A DNA stretch of 64,000 nt from Saccharothrix sp. ST-888 (GCF_000955975.1 NZ_JYJF01000002.1:168270-232269), one strand, 5' to 3'. Counted from the first letter of the stretch, positions 54,101 through 62,057 are shown. Notes: generated by a model from the sequence alone, not told the origin. Numbers and translations: made by a program.

Positions 54101-55751
54101 GGCGGGCGTCGTTGCGGACGCGCTCGGCCTCGGCGGCGGCCTGGGCCCGGAGCTCCTCGGCCTCGGCCCGCAGCCGGGCGGCCTCGTCGTGCATCCGCTC
54201 CATCTCGCGGCGGATCCCGGCGGCGTCGTCCAGGGCGGCGTTCTGGGCCTGCTCGACGGCGGCCTTGGCCTGCTCGCGGAGCAGCTCGACCTCGGCACCG
54301 GCCTCGGTGCGGATCCGCTCGGCCTCGGCGGCGGCCGCCTCGACGGTGGTCCTGGCGTCCTCGGAGGCGCTGGAGAGCACCTCCTCGGCCTGCTTGGCGG
54401 CCTTGGACAGCTGGACGGTGGCGTCCTTGGCGGCCTCGGCGCGCCCCTGCTCCAGAGCCTCGGCGCGCAGCGCCTCGGCGGCGGACTCGGCCTGCGCCCG
54501 CAGGTCGGCGACCTCGCGCTCGGCCTCGGCGCGCAGCTCGGCGATGGCCGCCTCGGCCTCGGTGCGCAGCTGGGTGGCGACGGATTCGGCGGCGCCGCGC
54601 AGGCGCTCGCTCTCCTCGGCGGCGGCGGCCTTGGCAGCCTCGGCCTGGGCGGTGGCGTTGGCGGCCTCCGCCTTGATCAGTTCGGCCTCGCGGCTGGCGG
54701 CGGCCACCATCCGGGAGATCTCGGCCTTGGCGGTCTGCGAGCGCTGCTCGTTGGCGGCGTCGCCGTCGGCGGCCTTCTGCTCGGCGGCGGCGACGGCCTC
54801 CGCGTGCAGGCGGTTGGCGGCGGCCTCGGCCTGGGCGTGCAGGTCGGCGGCCTCCCGGCGGGCCCGCTCGGCCTCGGTCAGCGCCTCGGCGCGCAGCCGC
54901 TCTATCTCCGCCTGGGCCTGGGCCAGGGCGGCCGCGGCCCGCTCCTGGTCGGCGGCGGCGCGCCGCTTGAGCTCGTCGATCTCGGCGTGAGCGGCGGCCA
55001 GCTGCTGGCCGGCCTCGCTGGCGGCGCTGTCGCGCAGCTCCTCGGCCTGGGCGCTGGCCTGCTGGGCCTGCTCGGAGGCGGCGCGGAGCAGGCGCTCGGC
55101 GTCGTTCTGGGCGCGCAGCAGTGCGGCCTCGGCGGCGGCCTGGGCCTCGCCGCGGGCGGCGTCGACGTCGGCGGCGGTCCGGGCGCGGGCCTGGTCGGCG
55201 AGGGCGGCGGCCTCGGCGCGGGCGGCGGCGACCAGGCGGTCGGACTCGGCGCGGGCGTCCTGGAGCAGGCGCTGGGCCTCCTGCTCGGTGCCTGCCCGGG
55301 TCTGCTCGGCCCAGCTGACGTTCTCGCTGACGTGCCGCTCGGCGCTGCGGCGGAGCTCGGCGAGCTCGTCGTCGAGCTGGCGGCGGCGGGCGGCGAGCTC
55401 GGCTTCGAGCCGGGCGGTGCGCTCGGCGGCCTCGGCCATCAGGCGCTGGGTGGCCGCCTGCGACTCGCGGAGCTGGCGCTCGGCCTCGGCGCGCAACGCC
55501 TGCGCCTGCATCTCCGCGGTCTGCAGGATCTGCTCGGCCTGGCCGGAGACGGCGTCGAAGGCGCGCGGCTGGGCGAGTTGCCGTCGGCACTCGTGCAGCT
55601 TGGCCCGGAGCACCTCCACCTGGTAGGCGAGGTCCTCGGCATGCTCGATGGACTTGTCCCGCTCCTTGCGAGTCCGCTCCATCTCGGCCTCGAACTGGGA
55701 GAGGTGATCGTCACCCTCGTAGCGGTCGTTGCCCCGCACTCCGCGGTCCAT
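51186..55751 (-). CDS. scy: Scy, giant coiled-coil polarity scaffold
   Basis: Scy gathers DivIVA and partners at hyphal tips and sets branch sites. The 1521-residue product is about 200 longer than my recollection of S. coelicolor Scy. It begins MDRGVRGNDRYEGDDHLSQFEAEMERTRKERDKSIEHAEDL, with a short DivIVA-like coil. The body to about 1455 is continuous coiled coil of Ala/Glu/Arg with 11-residue (hendecad) phase. Trp marks successive hendecads near 732, 743 and 754, and Tyr does so near 1132-1165. A Gly/Ser/Pro/Asn-rich disordered tail of about 60 residues ends the protein. ATG 55751 follows AGGGGAC. Codon use is narrow because of the repeats. Confidence 0.93.
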   Translation of the reverse strand: MDRGVRGNDRYEGDDHLSQFEAEMERTRKERDKSIEHAEDLAYQVEVLRAKLHECRRQLAQPRAFDAVSGQAEQILQTAEMQAQALRAEAERQLRESQAATQRLMAEAAERTARLEAELAARRRQLDDELAELRRSAERHVSENVSWAEQTRAGTEQEAQRLLQDARAESDRLVAAARAEAAALADQARARTAADVDAARGEAQAAAEAALLRAQNDAERLLRAASEQAQQASAQAEELRDSAASEAGQQLAAAHAEIDELKRRAAADQERAAAALAQAQAEIERLRAEALTEAERARREAADLHAQAEAAANRLHAEAVAAAEQKAADGDAANEQRSQTAKAEISRMVAAASREAELIKAEAANATAQAEAAKAAAAEESERLRGAAESVATQLRTEAEAAIAELRAEAEREVADLRAQAESAAEALRAEALEQGRAEAAKDATVQLSKAAKQAEEVLSSASEDARTTVEAAAAEAERIRTEAGAEVELLREQAKAAVEQAQNAALDDAAGIRREMERMHDEAARLRAEAEELRAQAAAEAERVRNDARRQAVVQIEESAKQAEELLTKAKSDADELRGGAAGEVEKIREQAKAQAAEMQGRAEQTLARSRTEAAKLAAAAEQHHREAVAAAKAAAAENRAAAERETAELRREAAEYDQRVRAEATGVAEKLRTEAVAAAEALRTDAAHNAETVRAEAERSAVELRTETARAAKAVRAEAAHAAEALRTEAEDWAHSQRSEAENWAQAHRTDAESWARRERGEAEAAAAALREESRRAYDDAAAGLEREREETAEQLAAARAARETAEARATELTERTAAETTALRESAAQAAADLRAEAEQTLATARTDAAEQLAEAESAARTLGAEAASAAEAVRTEAADAAEALRTEGAEELARAQEHAAELRREAEELRAQADTEVAELRERATAETDELRERTAVEARETAAGAAAEAEQLTTAAERRAAQLVGAAEDEAAEVRQSVAGLHEAASQQIAELRATADRETAEQREQAEAYDRELRATAEHESAELREQAEAEVAELRERTATELADNREVAAAEISQQRAEAQAYEEQLRAEAGAERQSAHEWAEQHRAEAEAQGRRTVAEAEERAAAAIAEAEEFTAALRTEAEEYALATRTLAEDYEAATRSRADAYDAETREAAEEYDRSTRDQANSVLEKAFADAEALAEDAQTAALATTAAAEEQADAMVAAARKEADRLVAAGEAAGQAEVERARSDADALLSEARRDSTAIRERAEELRERTDSEIEALHERARKENAQAMKSAGERVDALVTAAQEQLTEAEEQAFATVAEAEERAVGLVTAAEERAAELTSEASAEASKVRISAVRKAESLIKGAEQKLADSTAKAEQLRAEAESTLKSAQDEAEEQIEAASGEAEKRLQRADESADEQLRLAKEEAERLLAEAKAEAQRVTDQGRRELEELVRRRKDINTEISRVQDVLSALEAFEAPSPAPQEKANGGSNGKKPGPGGRDSGSKARAGVGAPRSGGNRSGNAPPD

Positions 55752-56148
55752 CCGTCCCCTGGTCGCGTCCTCGACCCGGTCCGTCCCGTCCCCGTTCCTG
55801 CTGGGGACCGGACCGACTGGTCCTTGCTGCCGCGGCGGGTGCCGCGGTCGGAGCCTTCGGCAGGTGGGCGCGCGGAGATCCGCGCTCCGCCGTCCGGGTG
55901 GACTCCTGAGCGAACTCTTGCCTAGTGGAGAATGGTGACAGATCCGAACTGTGACTGTTCAGCCCGTGCCCGCGTAGTGGACTCCCCGACAACAGGACCA
56001 GCCGTCAGCTGCTCGGCTACTCCCGCCCTTGGCCGTGCCCATTCGGAACCGGTCCTCCCCGGAGCCTCAGTGCACCTGGGCATTGTAGTGTGCGCGGCTC
56101 CGGGGGGAACGGGTGCGTGGGTCCTTTCCAAGGTTACTGATGAGTCGT
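55752..56148. other. Intergenic region upstream of scy, 397 bp
   Basis: This holds the scy promoter region on the minus strand and the sequence after the epimerase stop. AT-richer sequence at 55915-55960 is the likeliest promoter site, but I could not assign -35/-10 boxes. No gene, repeat or strong hairpin was seen. Confidence 0.45.
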
Positions 56149-56592
56149 TCAGTGCTCGGTGTGCTCCGAGGGGTGTGCGGAGGTGACCAGTTCGGTCAGC
56201 ACGCCACCGCAGTCCTTGGGGTGCAGAAAGGTGATCCGGGAGTCCATCGAGCCCCGGCGCGGCTCCTGGTAGAGCACCCGGATGCCCTTCTCCTTGATCG
56301 CCGCCGCGTCGCCGTCCACGTCGGCGGTGCCGAAGGCGATGTGGTGCACGCCCTCGCCGTTCTTGGCCAGCCACTTGGCGACCGTGGAGTCCTCCCGGGT
56401 GGGCTCCAGCAGCTGGAGGTACGAGGCGCCGCCGTCGTCCGTCTCGTTGATCTTCAGCATCGCCTCGCGCACCCCCTGCTCCTCGTTGACCTCGCTGTGG
56501 AAGACCTCGAAGCCGTAGGTGCTGCGGTAGAACTCGACGGTCTTGTCCAGGTCGAAGCAGGCGATGCCGATGTGGTCGATACGGGTCAGCAC
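56149..56592 (-). CDS. mce: Methylmalonyl-CoA epimerase
   Basis: The enzyme flips (2S)- to (2R)-methylmalonyl-CoA for the B12-dependent mutase. The 147-residue protein is a VOC-fold enzyme. Metal ligands are His in LTRIDHIGIA, His in GVHHIAFG and Glu in the C-terminal GGVLTELV, with FYRSTYGFEVFHSE and RITFLHPKDCGG between. GTG 56592 has GGAGGA 6 nt upstream. An earlier ATG at 56643 lacks a ribosome site. It is divergent from the thiolase gene. Confidence 0.95.
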   Translation of the reverse strand: MLTRIDHIGIACFDLDKTVEFYRSTYGFEVFHSEVNEEQGVREAMLKINETDDGGASYLQLLEPTREDSTVAKWLAKNGEGVHHIAFGTADVDGDAAAIKEKGIRVLYQEPRRGSMDSRITFLHPKDCGGVLTELVTSAHPSEHTEH

Positions 56593-56893
56593 GGTGGGTC
56601 CTCCGAGGGCGGTCGCGGTCAGGTGGCCACCAGTGCAGCGCATCGGGGTTCGGCCGCGCCAGAGCCCGTCGTGCGAGTCTGCTCACACGGCGTACCGGAT
56701 TCGCGCACCTGCGAAACTTCACCCACGGCGTGCTGACACGGTGTTGACTGGGGAGTGCCAGTGCTGCTGATCACACCGCCGCTGCGGTGACGCACGGGTT
56801 ACGGGTCAGTACATTGAGCGGCATCCCCACACGCCCCCAGCCTCCGGCCCGGGGGACCCCCACCTGGCCTTGACGCGCGAAGGGGCTCGTCTC
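56593..56893. other. Divergent control region between mce and thiolase genes
   Basis: The 301 bp separate two divergent acyl-CoA genes and include the promoter at 56787-56815. TTGACT near 56744 is a further possible -35, but its -10 partner is poor. No gene is supported here. Confidence 0.45.
56787..56815 (+). promoter_or_regulatory. Promoter of the thiolase-meaB unit
   Basis: GTGACG (56787-56792, five of six to TTGACG) is followed by a 17-bp spacer and TACATT (56810-56815, TANNNT). The predicted start is about 70 nt before the thiolase ATG. It is the best -35/-10 pair I found in the window. Confidence 0.5.
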
Positions 56894-58081
56894 ATGACTA
56901 CTTCAGTGATCGTCGCCGGTGCCCGAACCCCGATGGGCCGTCTGCTCGGCTCGCTCAAGGGCTTCTCCGGCGCGGATCTCGGTGGATTCGCCATCAAGGC
57001 CGCCGTGGAGCGGGCGGGCATCTCCGCCGAGCAGGTCCAGTACGTGATCATGGGTCAGGTGCTCCAGGCCGGCGCGGGCCAGATCCCGGCCCGGCAGGCG
57101 GCCGTCAAGGCCGGCATCCCCATGAACGTGCCCGCGCTGACCATCAACAAGGTCTGCCTGTCGGGTCTGGACGCCATCGCGCTCGCCGACCAGCTGATCC
57201 GCGCGGGCGAGTTCGACATCGTGGTGGCCGGCGGCCAGGAGTCCATGACCAACGCCCCGCACCTGCTGCCCAAGTCCCGCGAGGGCTACAAGTACGGCGC
57301 GATCGAGCTGCTCGACGCGATGGCCTACGACGGCCTCACCGACGCGTACGAGAACATCCCGATGGGCGAGTCCACCGAGAAGCACAACACCCGCCTGGGG
57401 ATCGGCCGCGAGGTGCAGGACCAGATCGCCGCCCTCTCCCACCAGCGGGCCGCCGCCGCGCAGAAGAACGGCCTCTTCGAGGCGGAGATCGTCCCCGTCG
57501 AGATCCCGCAGCGCAAGGGCGAGCCGGTCCTCTTCAGCCAGGACGAGGGCATCCGCGCCGAGACCACCGTGGAGGGCCTGGCCAAGCTGCGTCCCGCCTT
57601 CGCCAAGGACGGCACGATCACCGCCGGCACCTCCTCGCAGATCTCCGACGGCGCCGCCGCCGTGATCGTGATGAGCAAGGCCAAGGCCGAGGAGCTGGGG
57701 CTGACCTGGCTGGCCGAGATCGGTGCGCACGGCAACGTGGCCGGTCCCGACAACTCGCTGCAGTCGCAGCCGTCCAACGCCATCAGGCACGCGGTGGCCA
57801 AGGAGGGCATCGCGGTCGAGGACCTCGACCTGATCGAGATCAACGAGGCGTTCGCGGCCGTCGCCCACCAGTCGATGAAGGACCTCGGCATCACCGAGGA
57901 GAAGGTCAACATCAACGGCGGCGCCATCGCCCTCGGCCACCCGATCGGCATGTCCGGCGCCCGGATCGTGCTGCACCTGGCGCTCGAACTGCAGCGCCGC
58001 GGCGGCGGGGTGGGCGCGGCGGCGCTGTGCGGCGGCGGCGGCCAGGGCGATGCCCTGATCGTCAGGGTTCCGCAGGCCTGA
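56894..58081 (+). CDS. Acetyl-CoA C-acetyltransferase (thiolase)
   Basis: This thiolase condenses two acetyl-CoA to acetoacetyl-CoA or runs the reverse. The 395-residue length is standard. The acyl-accepting Cys88 is in TINKVCLSGLDAI, with AGGQESMTNAPHLLP after it, the CoA/His motif INGGAIALGHPIGMSGAR, and the second Cys in AALCGGGGQGDALIV. It starts at ATG 56894 (MTTSVIVAGARTPMGRLLG) with AAGGGG upstream. meaB follows on the same strand after 118 bp. It could feed the hydroxybutyryl-CoA dehydrogenase at 39.5 kb. Confidence 0.95.
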   Translation: MTTSVIVAGARTPMGRLLGSLKGFSGADLGGFAIKAAVERAGISAEQVQYVIMGQVLQAGAGQIPARQAAVKAGIPMNVPALTINKVCLSGLDAIALADQLIRAGEFDIVVAGGQESMTNAPHLLPKSREGYKYGAIELLDAMAYDGLTDAYENIPMGESTEKHNTRLGIGREVQDQIAALSHQRAAAAQKNGLFEAEIVPVEIPQRKGEPVLFSQDEGIRAETTVEGLAKLRPAFAKDGTITAGTSSQISDGAAAVIVMSKAKAEELGLTWLAEIGAHGNVAGPDNSLQSQPSNAIRHAVAKEGIAVEDLDLIEINEAFAAVAHQSMKDLGITEEKVNINGGAIALGHPIGMSGARIVLHLALELQRRGGGVGAAALCGGGGQGDALIVRVPQA

Positions 58082-58199
58082 CCGTCCGACGTAGCGTCGG
58101 GGCTGTCGGCCGGCACCAGTGGCCGGCGGCCCCGCCTGCCTGCGGCCACCCGCCAGCGGCGGACCCGTGGCCGAGGTCGTGATCGAGGAGCAGACACTG

Positions 58200-59156
58200 A
58201 TGGTCGATGTGCCGACGCTGGTCGAACAGGCCCGGGAGGGCCGGCCGCGCGCCGTCGCCCGGCTGATCACGCTGGTGGAGAACGCCGCTCCCCAGCTGCG
58301 CGAGGCGATGGCCGCCCTCGCCCCGTACACCGGGCAGGCGTACACGGTCGGGCTGACCGGCTCGCCCGGGGTGGGCAAGTCCACCTCCACCTCCGCGCTG
58401 GTCTCCGCCTACCGGCGGCTCGGCAAGCGGGTCGGAGTGCTGGCGGTCGACCCCTCCTCGCCGTTCTCCGGCGGGGCGCTGCTCGGCGACCGGGTGCGGA
58501 TGCAGGAGCACGCCACCGACCCCGAGGTGTTCATCCGCTCGATGGCCACCCGGGGCCACCTCGGCGGCCTCTCCTGGGCCGCCCCGCAGGCCCTGCGGGT
58601 GCTGGACGGTGCCGGGTGCGAGGTCATCCTGGTGGAGACGGTGGGCGTCGGCCAGTCCGAGGTGGAGATCGCCGCGCAGGCGGACACCTCGGTGGTCCTG
58701 CTGGCTCCCGGCATGGGTGACGGCATCCAGGCCGCCAAGGCCGGGATCCTGGAGATCGGCGACGTCTTCGTGGTCAACAAGGCCGACCGGGACGGTGCGG
58801 ACGCCACCGCCCGGGAGCTCAACCACATGCTCGGCCTCGGCGAGGCCCGGGAGCCCGGTGACTGGCGGCCGCCGATCGTCAAGACCGTCGCAGCTCGTGG
58901 CGAGGGCGTGGACGAGCTGGTCGAGGCGCTGGAGAAGCACCGCGCCTGGCTGGCCGAGACCGGTGAGCTGGCCGTCCGGCGCCGCCGCCGGGCCGCCGAC
59001 GAGATCGAGGCCATCGCGCTGGCCGCGCTCCGGGCCCGGATCGGCGACCTGCACGGCGACCGGCACCTGGACGCGCTCGCCGAACGGGTCGCGGCCGGCC
59101 GGCTCGACCCGTACGGAGCGGCCGATCAGCTGGTCTCGGGGCTGACGGGCGCCTGA
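58200..59156 (+). CDS. meaB: MeaB, methylmalonyl-CoA mutase-associated GTPase
   Basis: MeaB is the G-protein chaperone that loads and protects adenosylcobalamin in methylmalonyl-CoA mutase. The 318-residue protein has Walker A GLTGSPGVGKSTSTSAL near 51-60, VGVLAVDPSSPFSGGALLGDRVRM, the VETVGVGQSEVEIA switch, the NKAD guanine motif and a C-terminal dimer arm. ATG 58200 has GAGGAG 9 nt upstream. GTG 58167 is an alternative start. The mutase itself is not in this window. Confidence 0.94.
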   Translation: MVDVPTLVEQAREGRPRAVARLITLVENAAPQLREAMAALAPYTGQAYTVGLTGSPGVGKSTSTSALVSAYRRLGKRVGVLAVDPSSPFSGGALLGDRVRMQEHATDPEVFIRSMATRGHLGGLSWAAPQALRVLDGAGCEVILVETVGVGQSEVEIAAQADTSVVLLAPGMGDGIQAAKAGILEIGDVFVVNKADRDGADATARELNHMLGLGEAREPGDWRPPIVKTVAARGEGVDELVEALEKHRAWLAETGELAVRRRRRAADEIEAIALAALRARIGDLHGDRHLDALAERVAAGRLDPYGAADQLVSGLTGA

Positions 59157-59196
59157 GCCCGCCGGGGCCGTCCCGAAGCGCGGGCCGCCGGGCGGG

Positions 59197-59712
59197 TCAG
59201 GCCCGGCCGCGCAGGGCGCGGAGGTGTTCGGCGATCGGGGCGAGCGCGGCGTACATCGCGTCGATCTGCTCGGGGCTGAGCCGGTCGATGAAGTGGTGGC
59301 GCACGCTGCGGACGTGGTCCGGGGCGACCTTCTGCATGGTCTCCCAGCCCAGTTCGGTCAGGTGCGCGTAGAGGCCGCGGCGGTCGCCGGGACAGTCCTG
59401 GCGGAGCACCAGGCCGGCGCTCTCCATCCGGGTGATCTGGTGCGAGAGCCGGCTCTTGGACTGGAGGGTGGCGGTGGCCAGGTCGGTCATCCGCATCCGC
59501 CGGTCGGGGGACTCGGAGAGGACGACCAGGATCTCGTAGTCGTTGCTGGCCAGGTTGTGCGGCTGGAGTTCGCGACCCAGCTGGTAGTCCAGGAGCTTGG
59601 CCACCTCCAGATGGGCACGCCAGAACTGCTGCTCCTTGGCGGAGAGCCAGGGGGTCTCCTCCTCACCGAGGGGGGAGGAGGAGACCGCGGTGTCGGCGCT
59701 GTGCATGTCCAT
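59197..59712 (-). CDS. MarR family transcriptional regulator
   Basis: The 171-residue protein has the MarR winged helix: LQPHNLASNDYEILVVLSESPDRRMRMTDLATATLQSKSRLSHQITRMESAGLVLRQDCPGDRRGLYAHLTELGWETMQ, with recognition helix SKSRLSHQITRMESAG and wing CPGDRRG. Terminal helices form the dimer. ATG 59712 is the start, with ATG 59706 as an alternative. Two palindromes lie 30-47 bp upstream and suggest self-repression. The AIM24 operon ends 68 bp upstream on the same strand, so read-through is also possible. Confidence 0.92.
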   Translation of the reverse strand: MDMHSADTAVSSSPLGEEETPWLSAKEQQFWRAHLEVAKLLDYQLGRELQPHNLASNDYEILVVLSESPDRRMRMTDLATATLQSKSRLSHQITRMESAGLVLRQDCPGDRRGLYAHLTELGWETMQKVAPDHVRSVRHHFIDRLSPEQIDAMYAALAPIAEHLRALRGRA

Positions 59713-59741
59713 GGGACAAGCATAACCGAGGTTGTTAAATG

Positions 59742-59759
59742 TTGTACAAACTTATAAGT
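59742..59759. promoter_or_regulatory. Twin palindromes, probable MarR operator
   Basis: TTGTACAA (59742-59749) and ACTTATAAGT (59750-59759) are adjacent perfect palindromes in an unusually AT-rich patch (59731-59768) 30-47 bp before the marR start. They probably overlap its promoter, and dimeric MarR proteins bind this kind of site. Confidence 0.5.
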
Positions 59760-59779
59760 ACTCTTAGAAGTGCTGGGGG

Positions 59780-60763
59780 TCAGAGCCCGAACCGTCGGCC
59801 CAGGTCACCGAGGTTGCCCAGGTTGCCCAGTCCGGGGATGTTGGGCAGCTGCTGCCCGCCGTGTCCGGGCTGCTGCGGCACCCCGCCGCCGGGGACCCCG
59901 GGCTCGCTCGCCACCACGCCCACCGAGCGCTCGGCCATCAGCGTCTCGCTGGACTGCAGCAGGACCTGCCCGGCCCCGATGAACTCGAACTGGTGCTCCT
60001 CGCCGGAGGCCCCGCCGATTCCGGTCAGGTGCCGGATGCCACCGAGCACCCCGTGCAGGTAGCTGTGGTCGTAGTGGTGGCAGGGGGCCGGACAGTCCGC
60101 CCACCCGACCAGCGCCTGCGGGTCGACCCGGATCGGCGGCTCCACGAAGTGCACCGGGCCGTTGGAGGCGGCGACGAACTTGCCGGTGCCGATCAGGGTG
60201 AGGAACCCGGGGATGATCGACTGCTTGAGGGCCAGCGTGGGCTCGAAGGCCAGCAGGTTGCCGGAACGGACCGTCAGGTTGCCGTTCTCCAGGTCGTAGG
60301 AGTTCAGGTCGAACGCCCGGTCGGCCAGCAGCAGCTTGCCCCGGCCCTCGGCCACCACCCAGTCGGAGGCGTGCAGCGGGGAGTTGAAGTTCTGCTCCAG
60401 CACCCGGTCGAGCACGCCCCGGCCGATGCCGGAGAAGCGGATGTCGCCGTAGTAGGCGATCATCTTCCCCTTCTGCAGGTAGTACGGACCGTTGAGGTCC
60501 ACCGAGAAGGCGTACGGGTTGACGTTGTCGTTGACCGGCAGGCTGTGCACGTCGTGCACCACCGGGCCGCTGCCGTCGTGCTGCGGCAGCGGCGCCCCCG
60601 GCGGTGCGGGCGGCATCGGCGGCAGCTGCATGCCGGGCTGGGTCGGCTGGTACGACTGCTGGTACTGCTGGTCGGAGTAGGGCTGCTGCGGATACGGCTG
60701 CTGCTGGTAGGGCTGCTGCGGGTACGGCTGCTGTCCGTAGGGCTGCTGGGGAGGGTAGGACAT
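59780..60763 (-). CDS. AIM24 family protein with Pro/Gln/Tyr-rich arm
   Basis: The 327-residue third member of the AIM24 operon starts with a low-complexity arm of about 55 residues built from PYPQQPY-type units (MSYPPQQPYGQQPYPQQPY), then a Pro-rich linker. The AIM24 beta-sandwich domain (about 75-300) includes VDLNGPYYLQKGKMIAYYGDIRFSG, LEQNFNSPLHASDWVVAEGRGKLLLADRAFD, VRSGNLLAFEPTLALKQS and GQVLLQSSETLMAE. AIM24 proteins resemble TRAP-like and tubby-like folds, and their bacterial role is unknown. Its ATG overlaps the stop of the preceding gene (ATGA). Clusters of Cys/His near CPAPCHHYDH are unusual. Confidence 0.88.
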   Translation of the reverse strand: MSYPPQQPYGQQPYPQQPYQQQPYPQQPYSDQQYQQSYQPTQPGMQLPPMPPAPPGAPLPQHDGSGPVVHDVHSLPVNDNVNPYAFSVDLNGPYYLQKGKMIAYYGDIRFSGIGRGVLDRVLEQNFNSPLHASDWVVAEGRGKLLLADRAFDLNSYDLENGNLTVRSGNLLAFEPTLALKQSIIPGFLTLIGTGKFVAASNGPVHFVEPPIRVDPQALVGWADCPAPCHHYDHSYLHGVLGGIRHLTGIGGASGEEHQFEFIGAGQVLLQSSETLMAERSVGVVASEPGVPGGGVPQQPGHGGQQLPNIPGLGNLGNLGDLGRRFGL

Positions 60764-61413
60764 CAGAGCTTCTCCTCGCTCGCCTGCACGAACACCGTGC
60801 CGTGTCCGGACAGCTCCAGCTGGAACGCCTCGCCGGAGCCGCGTCCGATCATGTCGCGCCAGCCGAGTGCGGAGGACAGCTTGTTGCGGACGTCGCCGCG
60901 GTGCGCCACGTACGCCTGCGGGTCCACGTGCACCGGCTGGCCCTGGACGATGGGCAGCTCGATCACGCCGCCGTGGGCCATCACCGCGACCGAGCCCTGG
61001 CCGGTCAGCTGGGTGGTGAACAGGCCCTGGCCGGTCACCTGGCCGCGCACGATGCCCATCACACCGCCCTGGGCGCCCATGAACATGGTGGACTGCTGGA
61101 GCGAGCCCTCGAAGGCGAGCAGCCGGTCGGCCTCCACGTAGAGGGTGTCGCCGGCCAGGTCGATCAGGTGGACGTGGTGGCCGCCGTGGCCGAACATCAC
61201 GCTGCCCTGGCCCTCGACGGTCATCAGCGGGGTGTCCTCGTTGGCCACCCGGCGTCCGATCATCGACATCACGCCGCCCTGGCCGCCCGTCAGGTTGGGC
61301 TTGAAGGTGACGTCGCCGGTGTAGGCGATCATCGCGCCACGCTGGCTGAACAGCCGCTGGCCGGGGAGGACCCGGGCCTCGACCATCTTGTTGTTGATCT
61401 TCGTGAAGGGCAT
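60763..61413 (-). CDS. AIM24 family protein (second of three)
   Basis: The 216-residue protein is almost wholly an AIM24 domain: MPFTKINNKMVEARVLPGQRLFSQRGAMIAYTGDVTFKPNL, MSMIGRRVANEDTPLMTVEGQGSVMFGHGGHHVHLIDLAGDTLYVEADRLLAFEG, MGIVRGQVTGQGLFTTQLTGQGSVAVMAHGGVIEL, VDPQAYVAHRGDVRNKLSSALGWRDMIGRGSGEAFQLELSGHGTVFVQASEEKL. Its ATG overlaps the previous stop and its stop overlaps the next start, so all three are translationally coupled. No signal peptide is present, so it is cytosolic. The repeats of Gly-rich beta strands suggest an oligomeric sandwich. Confidence 0.9.
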   Translation of the reverse strand: MPFTKINNKMVEARVLPGQRLFSQRGAMIAYTGDVTFKPNLTGGQGGVMSMIGRRVANEDTPLMTVEGQGSVMFGHGGHHVHLIDLAGDTLYVEADRLLAFEGSLQQSTMFMGAQGGVMGIVRGQVTGQGLFTTQLTGQGSVAVMAHGGVIELPIVQGQPVHVDPQAYVAHRGDVRNKLSSALGWRDMIGRGSGEAFQLELSGHGTVFVQASEEKL

Positions 61414-62051
61414 CAGACGTCCCCTCCGAAGGTCGTCTTCTCGGAGGGCTGGACGTAGACCAGGCCCTCGCCGGTGAACTCGACCTGCATCGCCTCGCCG
61501 CCGCCCTCGCCGATCAGTGTGGTCCAGCCGGCACCCGACTTCAGGTGCCGGCTGAGGTTGCCGGTGTGCGCGACGTACGCCCCCGGGTCCACCCGCAGCG
61601 GGGTGCCCTGGGTGACCCGCAGGATTATCGCCGGGCCGTTGGAGGTGAGCGCCGCCCAGCCGCTGCCCTCGACCTTGGTGGTGAACAGGCCGTTGCCCGA
61701 GGCCATCCCGTTGAGACCGGTGAAGCTGGTGCCCGTGTGCAGCGAGGCCTCGGTGCAGAGCAGGTTGTCCGACTCGACGTACAGCGTCTCGCCGTTCAGG
61801 CGCACCAGGCTGACCTCGGTCGCCTGGTCGGCGAAGTAACAGGTGCCCTGCCCCTTCACCTCCATGACCGTCATCTGCTCGCCCGTCAGGCGGCGGGCGA
61901 CCATGCCGCGCAGGCCGTCACCGCCGCCGGTGAGCTTCTTGAAGTTCATCTGGCCGGTGTACGCGACCATCGAGCCGTTACGGGCCTTCACCGAGTCGCC
62001 CGCCATGTCTACGGCGAGCACCCTGGAGCCCTGAAGTCGAAACTGTGCCAC
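61413..62051 (-). CDS. AIM24 family protein (first of three)
   Basis: The 212-residue protein opens the operon at GTG 62051 (AQFRLQGSRVLAVDMAGDSVKARNGSMVAYTGQMNFKKL). The AIM24 domain continues with MVARRLTGEQMTVMEVKGQGTCYFADQATEVSLVRLNGETLYVESDNLLCTEASL, MASGNGLFTTKVEGSGWAALTSNGPAIIL, VDPGAYVAHTGNLSRHL and EAMQVEFTGEGLVYVQPSEKTTFGGDV. A -10 box ends 6 nt before the GTG and there is no ribosome site, so the mRNA is probably leaderless. It is clearly paralogous to the next two genes. Function is unknown. Confidence 0.88.
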   Translation of the reverse strand: MAQFRLQGSRVLAVDMAGDSVKARNGSMVAYTGQMNFKKLTGGGDGLRGMVARRLTGEQMTVMEVKGQGTCYFADQATEVSLVRLNGETLYVESDNLLCTEASLHTGTSFTGLNGMASGNGLFTTKVEGSGWAALTSNGPAIILRVTQGTPLRVDPGAYVAHTGNLSRHLKSGAGWTTLIGEGGGEAMQVEFTGEGLVYVQPSEKTTFGGDV

Positions 62052-62057
62052 CGCCCG

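Noticed and set aside
51936..55925. 1329-residue plus-strand frame opposite scy
   Set aside because: It is the complement of Ala/Glu/Arg coiled-coil codons. Leu/Gly runs without pattern show a shadow.
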